From Allacma fusca (lineage: Eukaryota; Arthropoda; Collembola; Symphypleona; Sminthuridae), in NCBI GenBank assembly GCA_947179485.1, contig OX359245.1:78231067-78295066 (forward strand): DNA of 64,000 bases. Direction: 5' to 3'. Position 1 is the stretch's first letter; the number at the start of each line of letters is the position of its first letter. A program made the translations under genes and the position numbers. Below the pieces are notes generated by a model, which did not search any database, was not told where the DNA came from, and worked only from the letters and a program-made list of their open reading frames with translations. Below are positions 56,576 to 64,000 of the stretch, one piece after another.

Positions 56576-56732
56576 ATAAAATATATAATAATAGCCCTGG
56601 ACTGAAATTTAACTTGTTGAAATCACCTCAACTTTGACCATCTCATCTTCATGACATATATTTATAGTGGTGCCCAGTCATTATGGTTGGCATTATGAAT
56701 TTAAAGAATTCACTGGCGCAATTCGTACTGGC

Positions 56733-56920
56733 TAGTGCTGTCCATGGGAACGGAAATTTGGTACCCATACCTGTTCCTGTACCTGTACCCATTTTTTCAG
56801 GAACTAAAGCAATGGTTCTGTTCCTGTTCCCATAAAAATGGGTACCAATTCAAAGTTCCTGGACCTGTTCCTGCAGGAACAGGGATGTTCCTGTTCCTGT
56901 TCCCAAAAGTACTTAAAGAC
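56733..56920. repeat. GTTCCTGTTCC-rich repeat, probably truncated hAT-like MITE
   Basis: Begins tagtgctgtccatgggaacgg, a hAT-style end, and is dense in ctgttcctg/ggaacagg words. No matching right end seen. Confidence 0.5.
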
Positions 56921-57359
56921 TAGCAGAAAAGTACAACCTACACATTTATTTATTTTAAAAAGCCAAATTCAAGATCGACTTTATTAAAAATAAATAACAG
57001 CACACCATCTGTAATAACATTAGCTACTCGAATTTAAATGAGAATTCAATAACAGTCATTAAATTAATTATCGCAGCGCAAAGTACAGTAGTAACTGAAA
57101 TTAGCTAAGACAAGTAGCACTTTCAATATACTTTTGCTGAGCTAATAAGGAAAAGAGCACACTGGAGTTTTCTGAGCTACAATTTTGGGTTTAAGTTCCA
57201 GAGAATTCCATTTTTGCAGCGTGTTAAATAATAATAGTTTATTTTTTTGTTAAATATTGACGTGCGAAAGAGTGACTTATTTGATATGTTGCAACGTACT
57301 TTTAAAATATTATTTTGATTGTGAGGTTTTTTATATTATAAACTTATACAGAAAATATT

Positions 57360-57556
57360 AATAATCCCCGAAGGAATTCTCTCCGCGTAAATTTCTCTCA
57401 CGTGGCGTAAAAATCTCCGGCGGAATTTCCTCCGGGTAAGAATCTCCGCGTAATAATCTCCGCGTAATAATCTCCGCGTAATAATCTCCCGCGGAGTTTT
57501 CTCTGCGTAAATATCTCCGCGTAAAAATCCCCGGCGGAGTTTTCTCGTAACTCCAA
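57360..57556. mobile_element. CTCCGCGTAA-rich element, copy C (solo arm)
   Basis: Matches the right arm of copy A, including three tandem 'ctccgcgtaataat' words and the terminal ccggcggagttttctcgtaa. Confidence 0.7.
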
Positions 57557-57689
57557 GCAGATGTCTCAAACTTCTTCAAAATAATATCTGTAGGGTATGT
57601 TTTTACTTCAGGAAATCAAATTTTGTGAACAATGCTGTGCAAACCTATACTCTTACTAGGTTATAATCGGCGGGGATTGCTTACTTTGT

Positions 57690-58780
57690 CATAGGTTGAG
57701 TGCTGGGCTAGAGAAAATCTATTCACAATTCCATAAAATATGGCGACATGAGTATAGCAATGGCTGTTTATCTAGCTCTAGGGCAGACTTTACACAGTGT
57801 TGGAACTGCCATGCGTTTCCCGTCCACCCTATACATGGCCCTGTTCTTACAACTGTACTCCACAGGATTTTCAGTGATAACTACTGAGTTGTAAGGATCT
57901 GTCAAATTAATTCAGCAGGAAACCTCAGGTTCCTTGGAGGTGATTCCCACACAATGTGTACAGTAAATGTGTACAAAAATATTTTTGAACACCACCGTGT
58001 TTTCACGTAAATCGAAAACAGTAGTAGATGCTCACAACGCAATTAAAGAATTGGTTTCTGAATTCAGTCTTTACTTTTGCTTTGAGTTAATTTTTCAAAT
58101 TTTACTGCCAACGCTTCTCATTTCCGTATTGATGTTCCTTGGAATCTACTACATCATCCATGAAAGTTATATGTAAATGCAATATGGGCTTTTGTCTATA
58201 TTTTATGGCAGTTGTATCACCTCGCAACTTACTCTTCTTGAATTACGATTGCTTAAAAATTAGTCCTCTTACAAATTCCTGGGCGCAATTTTGGGAGCTT
58301 TCCTATTAGATTAAGATTCAGGGTAAAGTTTTGAAATAGTATTGCGTCGTGTCTCTATACAATAATCCTTACAGTAGCAAAAATGCCAGCAATGTCGTGC
58401 ATTTTAAAGTTCATTCACCCAACACGTTACAAATCGGGAAATATCTGCGTGTGTTAAGTGTGAGACACTTAATTTTTTGCTTTTATTGTTGATTGTTTTG
58501 ATTGAAAATCTAATCAAAACCTTTTTGCTTTAACATTTGCAGCTGAGAAGGCTTATTTCAAAATTGTCAACTGACGCAACTCAAACACCCCCAGGCCATT
58601 ATTTCAATTTGGATCGAAAGACACCGGTAAGTTAAAACTCAAATCATTTTATTTCTTAGAATATTACTAAAAAATTTAGTATTCGTAAATCAATCACTGT
58701 TAATGAAAAATTGTCTTTTACAAACAGATGTGAGCGTCTGCGTCGGTGCAAGGAATAATTTTACTCCAATTTCAAAGTAG
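57690..58780 (+). pseudogene. Gustatory receptor pseudogene, A-type copy 3 (A3)
   Basis: C-terminal half of an A-type receptor. One frame matches A1 through GTAMRFPSTLYMALFLQLYS, then has stops at 57892-57894 and 57964-57966. After those, EFSLYFCFELIFQILLPTLL to YYIIHESYM remains open. Shorter exon remnants at 58553-58626 (GHYFNLDRK) and about 58727-58780 correspond to the last two A1 exons; the final one is decayed. The N-terminal half was not found nearby. Confidence 0.65.
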
Positions 58781-60203
58781 AAATTAACGTAGACAACAGG
58801 AGAAGGCCAGATTCACCACATGGTTTTTCGCTTTAGTTTTGTTTTTGGAAAATTGGTAACCATTTAAAGTAGATAGAACCAGCTACGAAAAAAATACAAC
58901 GCACAAACACGAAACTAAACTTTAAAGAACCGTTAAATTTCCGTCCAGTTACGGGTACAAAGATTAGAACCGAATGTTTTCAAAAAGGGTTTGTTAAAGC
59001 TGACAGGTTGGATGAAAATCCGAAACATGTATTTCTTAACTACCAATCGACAAGACGACACAATTTTGACTTCCACAAACCTGAATCCTATATATTTTCT
59101 GCCACCTTCCGCTTCAAAGTTGTACTCTATTACGATTCAAATGCTATGGAAGTGTGGCGCCGGAATGTAAGTTACCGGTTTCAGTCACTGTCCGTTCCTG
59201 CTTTGAGAATTTCCAAGTATTTTCGAAGAATATCCTAACGTAGCCAAAGTGGCTCGTGACTTTTTGTGCATCCCGTGTACCGGAATTCCCGTTTAGCGTC
59301 CATTTTCGTTCGGGCTCTACCTTCTCACTTACACCTAAGTGCATGTCTATACAAGATGACACAATTAAAACAAACTAATGTAGAAAGGCCGGTGTCTAGC
59401 GAGTTCGAAAAGCAAAAAATGAATTCCATTGCAGAGAAGATGTCAGGCGTTGTGTAAGCTATGCCGATTAAAATGCGGTTTCTATTATTGGCATTTACCA
59501 GTTTAATTACGAATTAATCTGAACCCTAATTTATGCACTGTCGTCGAAATCGGTTCGGAAACGGTTTTATTTTTGGGATCGGTTCCGGGAAGGCAAAAAT
59601 GTCCCGGACTCGAACATGTCGGTTCCGGTTTCGGGAACAGAAATGGGTTTATTTTCGGTTCAGGACTACTAATCGGGTTGAGTTCAGAAACACTATGCTG
59701 AAGACTTTTACGAGAGAACATTTTTTATATTTAACTAAAACTATTTGTTCGCTTAGCTACGTGTTGAATAGTATACAATTTCACTAATCCAATCAATCAA
59801 CGCGTAATGCATATTTTCGGGTATACGCAGAACAATACGTTGTAAGACAAATGAATTCCTTGAGGACAATAAATATTCTCGAACAATGGGAAATAAGACC
59901 AAGTGTTGAAAAACTCCTTTAATAACCCTAATGATTAAACAAAACGCTTGAATTTTTAATATTATACGGACTTATTTTCACTTACAGTAGTTTGCACACT
60001 CCAGGAAAAGAAGTGACTTTATAAAGTATAAATAGTTAATTGATAAATTAGTACTGTCAACAATTTATATTTATTAAATATATTTACAGAACTCTAATTT
60101 GTAAAAATAGTATAATAGTTCGAATTATTTTAATGTATTTGGTTTACCTTGCGTAATAACTTCAAGTTTCAGTGAAGGTTTATTTAAAGTTTTCCTTCCG
60201 ACA
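58781..60203. other. Spacer of unit 3
   Basis: No gene supported. 59533-59670 is a tcggttccgg-rich repeat, perhaps another decayed MITE. 59985-60140 matches unit 1 and 2 spacers. Confidence 0.45.
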
Positions 60204-60206
60204 TTA

Positions 60207-61397
60207 GGGGCGGTTCATTTAATACGTAACGCTTGAAATGGCACATTTTACTGTACCCCCCACCCCGCGTAACGCAACCGTAACGTATGCCTATATGACC
60301 CCCCACCCCCTGTAACGCAAGCCTTATTTATACATTAAAATAATTAGCTGTTATAGTAGCGTATTCTTAAAAGAATTTATTTATGCAAAAAGATCTTTTT
60401 GAACCAATGTTTTAGTAATAAGACTGGCTATCCAATTCTGAATATCCAACCTCAATATCCTCACTAGGAGTTTTGTAAATTGTAGTGAGGAATACCGAAT
60501 TGGCTAAAATTGATGGGATAAATGTATGCAACTATTAGGAACAGTTTGGCAGATTTGTATTGCCCTTATCCCAGAGGGGTCGGTTATAGGTGAGGTGGAG
60601 TTGCCCGTAGTTGGTGACAATACTTATTGTCCGCTGTTCCTCAAGTTTTGTCAGGATGGAGTAAACACGATTGTATAAGGGGATCTTAAAACATGGAAAC
60701 CCATGAACCATGGAGTGACCTCCACAGGTTAAAATGATTTAACTATGGTCAGCACAGGAAGTACCATATTGACCTGTAGAGGTCATACCATGGGTCATGA
60801 GTTTGCGTGTTTTAAAGTCCCATTGTACAATGATATGAACGTACTACATTCTGAACAAATTTGAGCAAAATTGAATGGCAAATTTGGTCGACAGCACCTA
60901 ACCGATGCGTCGTGAGTAACGATAAAAATATTTCACCAGAATGTTCTTTATGGTTTATGGTACATTTACAACTTACACTGTACGGCACAAATGTTCCCAA
61001 GGGGCAGATTTTGTATTTATATATCTGTATTTTAAATGTCTGGATCTGCAACCTAGGACCCCCACAGATATGATTCCTTACATACTATGCACACAATTGA
61101 CATTTTGAACCTAATATAAGAAACTTACAGTTCCTTAAAAAAGAACCTCCTAGCCTTAAAGCCTCCTATAGCCTCCTAGTTTAAATTTGTATGCAAAGTT
61201 TGCATTCAAAAATACAACGACAGGTGTCATAGAGGTAATTCGAAAAAACAGTGTAGTCGAACTTTAAGATATGATGGGTACATTGCAATGTTACGTTACA
61301 AATCAGTGTACCACGACCAACCCCTTGTAACGATTTGTAACATAATCAGTTACCACCACTAACCCTAGCTAGCGTCACGTATTAAATAAACGGCCCC
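60207..61397. mobile_element. PIF/Harbinger-like non-autonomous element
   Basis: 1191 bp with imperfect inverted ends ggggcggttcatttaatacg / cgtattaaataaacggcccc and a 3-bp duplication TTA (60204-60206 and 61398-61400), the pattern of PIF/Harbinger elements. No transposase frame. Contains a short c-rich duplicated part (accccccaccccg and gaccccccacccc). Confidence 0.65.
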
Positions 61398-61960
61398 TTA
61401 TCTTAAGTCACATGATCAAAAACTTTTATTTCCCGTTTGTATACATCCTGGATATTGATGTCCAAGAAGCTACTTAATGCATAATATGATGCATAATATT
61501 CCTAAAACGTTAAATCTCCAGACTTCTCTGATGCAAATTTCACGATTAAAAAGGAGTCCACTTAGCCCTGCGTTCTTTGGCGGTAATATACCGTATTAAT
61601 AACGACAATAATGAACAATTCCTATACTATTGTACTAGTTTAGCCAACGTTTTACAAAAAAACATTGCATTATCTTTATAAGTTTTAATTACATTGGTTG
61701 TCAAATACCATCAATAAGAACAGGAGCTATCACAGCCAGGAGAAAATTTTCCAAAATTTACTTTCCAAGTCGTGCCGGTTTAAATTAACCTTTAACATAA
61801 AACCATCCAGGCAATTAAATACTTGCCTATTAGGATCCCCCGGAAGGAATCCACCGTGCACTCACAGTTTTTGTTATAATTGACAACAACTTGAATTGAT
61901 AATCTTAAACCCAATATTATAACGTGGAAGAGGAAAAGATTAACCCCACATGTACGACTA

Positions 61961-63630
61961 ACAAGTAAACATTTTTTGGTGTCCCCTCCAGATTTTCGAA
62001 ATTCGACCAAAAGTAGTTTGCTCATACCCTGAGTACTAATTTAAGTCACACCTGCCACCTGAAAAATCCTTCAGAGTTTTTTAAAAAATTTGGTGCTAAG
62101 TCAGTTTTTCCCGAAATTCAAAACTTTAAATTTTAAATGGCATTTAACATGGGAAATTACAAGCATCACGTACCCACCTTCAAAAAGTTGAAGTTTTTTG
62201 TCAAACGGTTTTCCGTATACCAGTACTCTGCTACTTCTTCTGCCAACAATATAATCCGCTAAATGAGCATATAATCGACTCTCTCTAAAACGTCTCTCCC
62301 TATAGCGAAACTTTCCCTATAACTACACACTGAGAATCTCCCCGCAGTATATATTCGAGGTTAAATCACCCGCTATTACGACATTCCTCTTATAACGTCA
62401 GAAAAATTGGTGACCTTCAGACAATGTAGGGTTAGCAGTAATCAATGCTGCGATTGCAGATAGTTGACTATTGTACATATGTAACCAGACCAGAAAAACC
62501 GCTTGTTCAATTTTCAGCTAAAGATCAACATTCGAAATAAATTATTTTGAACTTATTTTGTCAATTGCCATTTTGGAACATAACTTCGTGCATAATGTTT
62601 CCAAAAGCCGTAACCCATGGTGCACAGTTCCACTGGGCATACCTTGCTTGAGCTTGGGGCTAACTAAGGCGATACCCGGGGGCGGAAAAAGTTCCAAATT
62701 GGCAAGTAACCAATTTCTGACCGAAATGTCAACTGTTCCCCAGTTATCAACTACCTTTAAAAAAATACCATATTTTTTTTCAACTTTTTTGATTTTGTCA
62801 ACTACCCCGACGAGAAAAAACCCGAAATATTTGTCAAGTTTTCTGATTTTGTCAACTACCCCGCCAAGAAAGTTTCCACTGACATGGATTGGAATAAGTA
62901 CAAAAATTAAAAATTTCCTATTTGTCTTTTAAAATTTCTAAAAGTACTTCAGCAGTATTAAAAAGGCTTTGCTACACGCAAAACCACTAAATTTGTACAA
63001 ATTGTAAGGCAAATTACAAATTTCAAAATTTAGATTTTTTTGTTTCATGTTTAGAAAACTACAGTACTAACATTCATTTAAATATTTTAAAATTTAAAAT
63101 TTTGTAAAGTTCAGGAAATGTGGTTTCAACCCAACGGTGGCACCACTGCGCCCATACTGTTTCATACTCTATCCAAGTTTTACATATTTACGTTACATAT
63201 ATACAATGGCTAACTGTTCATTTTAATTATTTAATTTAATAATTTATTCTACATTTATATATATGGTTACTGTTATCTATACATACAATTGTCAATTCCT
63301 AACCTAAAAGTCGTAAATATGCTCATTTAGCTGATTATATTGTTGGCAGAAGAGGTAGCAGAGTACTGGTATACGGAAAACCGTTTGACAAAAAACTTCA
63401 ACTTTTTGAAGGTGCGGGTACGTGATGCTTGTAATTTCCCATGTTAAATGCCATTTAAAATTTAAAGTTTTGAATTTCGGGACAAACTGACTTCGCGCCA
63501 AATTTTTTTAAAAAACTCTGAAGGATTTTTCAGGTGGCAGGTGTGACTTAAATTAGTACTCAGGGTATGAGCAAACTACTTTTGGTCGAATTTCGAAAAT
63601 CTGGAGGGGCACCAAAAAATGTTTACTTGT
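61961..63630. mobile_element. Long-TIR (foldback-type) element without transposase
   Basis: 1670 bp with inverted arms of about 312 bp (61961-62271 and 63318-63630), highly similar, starting acaagtaaacattttttggtg. Centre about 1 kb, no coding frame recognised. Comparison with unit 2 (about 37545-37600) shows it is an insertion, but no target duplication is evident. Confidence 0.75.
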
Positions 63631-63902
63631 AAATCATTTTGACAAAAACAGTTTAATTGCTCGCTAATGCCCTACCCGGAAAAGAATTTACTGTACATTC
63701 GATTATTTTTATATGAATTGAAAAACATCAAATAATTCATTCCATTTTACACGTCCAAGAACTGAACACTAAAGTATTTTTCCATACTTGCTGGTAAACC
63801 TTTGTTGTAAAGACAGTCACAATTTTTTCTTAACTACAGTTTTATCCTTTCAGTCGCTTCATTCAGCTTCTAATTGAATTCGTTTTCAATACAAATTGGA
63901 GT

Positions 63903-64000
63903 ATGTTGCGTCCGTCTGATTTAAGTCTTTACATCTACTTGATCAAAGTAGCAGCAAAGCTCTATGTTCTGCCTTTTGAGCTCATTCTGAAGGATGACGA
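63903..64000 (+). CDS. Receptor B3, 5' end only
   Basis: First 32 codons of a third B-type receptor (MLRPSDLSLYIYLIKVAAKL, then YVLPFELILKDD), cut off by the window end. Strong match to B1 and B2 exon 1. Confidence 0.7.
   Translation, partial: MLRPSDLSLYIYLIKVAAKLYVLPFELILKDD

Noticed and set aside
59533-59787. Arg/Phe-rich frame at 59.5 kb
   Set aside because: Derived from tcggttccgg-type repeats; composition reflects the repeat.

Overview
This is an AT-rich eukaryotic (arthropod) genomic window. Evidence: genes with GT-AG introns, tandem 7-transmembrane chemoreceptor genes (one with the gustatory-receptor C-terminal signature 'TMYVLILFQFQ', a TYxxxxxQF-type ending), and many nested transposons. 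The receptor style resembles what I remember of springtails (Collembola), but that is only an inference.

Host framework: three tandem copies of a two-gene unit, receptor A followed by receptor B. Unit 1 is A1 (126-1671, pseudogene) and B1 (3871-5197, intact). Unit 2 is A2 (34.6-35.0 kb, truncated) and B2 (37774-39102, intact). Unit 3 is A3 (57.7-58.8 kb, pseudogene) and B3 (starts at 63903, cut by the window end). B1 and B2 have identical exon lengths (385/310/475 nt, 389 aa). Extra A-type N-terminal fragments lie at 41.5 and 42.4 kb.

Main feature: a complete 24.5-kb Polinton/Maverick (adintovirus-like) provirus at 5370-29881, with 174-bp terminal inverted repeats and a perfect 6-bp target duplication GTAATG. 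Its central minus-strand block (10.8-17.2 kb) reads ATPase, p102, p174, integrase, 539-aa LGF-repeat protein, basic core-like protein, spliced hexon-like capsid protein, adenain protease. These genes are nearly gapless, with ATGA overlaps, behind one TATA box. A diverged inverted repeat of about 160 bp brackets the block. Outside it lie a spliced gene for a RING protein with SUMO-interaction-like motifs, a spliced Cys-rich membrane protein, a small membrane protein overlapping the start of a spliced protein-primed-type PolB, a spliced 232-aa plus-strand gene and a spliced minus-strand gene of at least five exons. A 101-bp satellite (about 12 copies) and 3.7 kb without recognisable genes fill the right end. 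Several of these genes look full length, and the terminal repeats are almost identical, so the insertion is young.

The rest is a transposon mosaic: a Ty3/Gypsy retrotransposon (44607-54779) whose 552-bp LTRs look identical; four hAT-like MITEs with 8-bp target duplications (one imperfect), each packed with its own short word; three copies of a CTCCGCGTAA-rich inverted-repeat element, one carrying a nested MITE; a Harbinger-like element; a long-TIR element; and a LINE ORF1 remnant.
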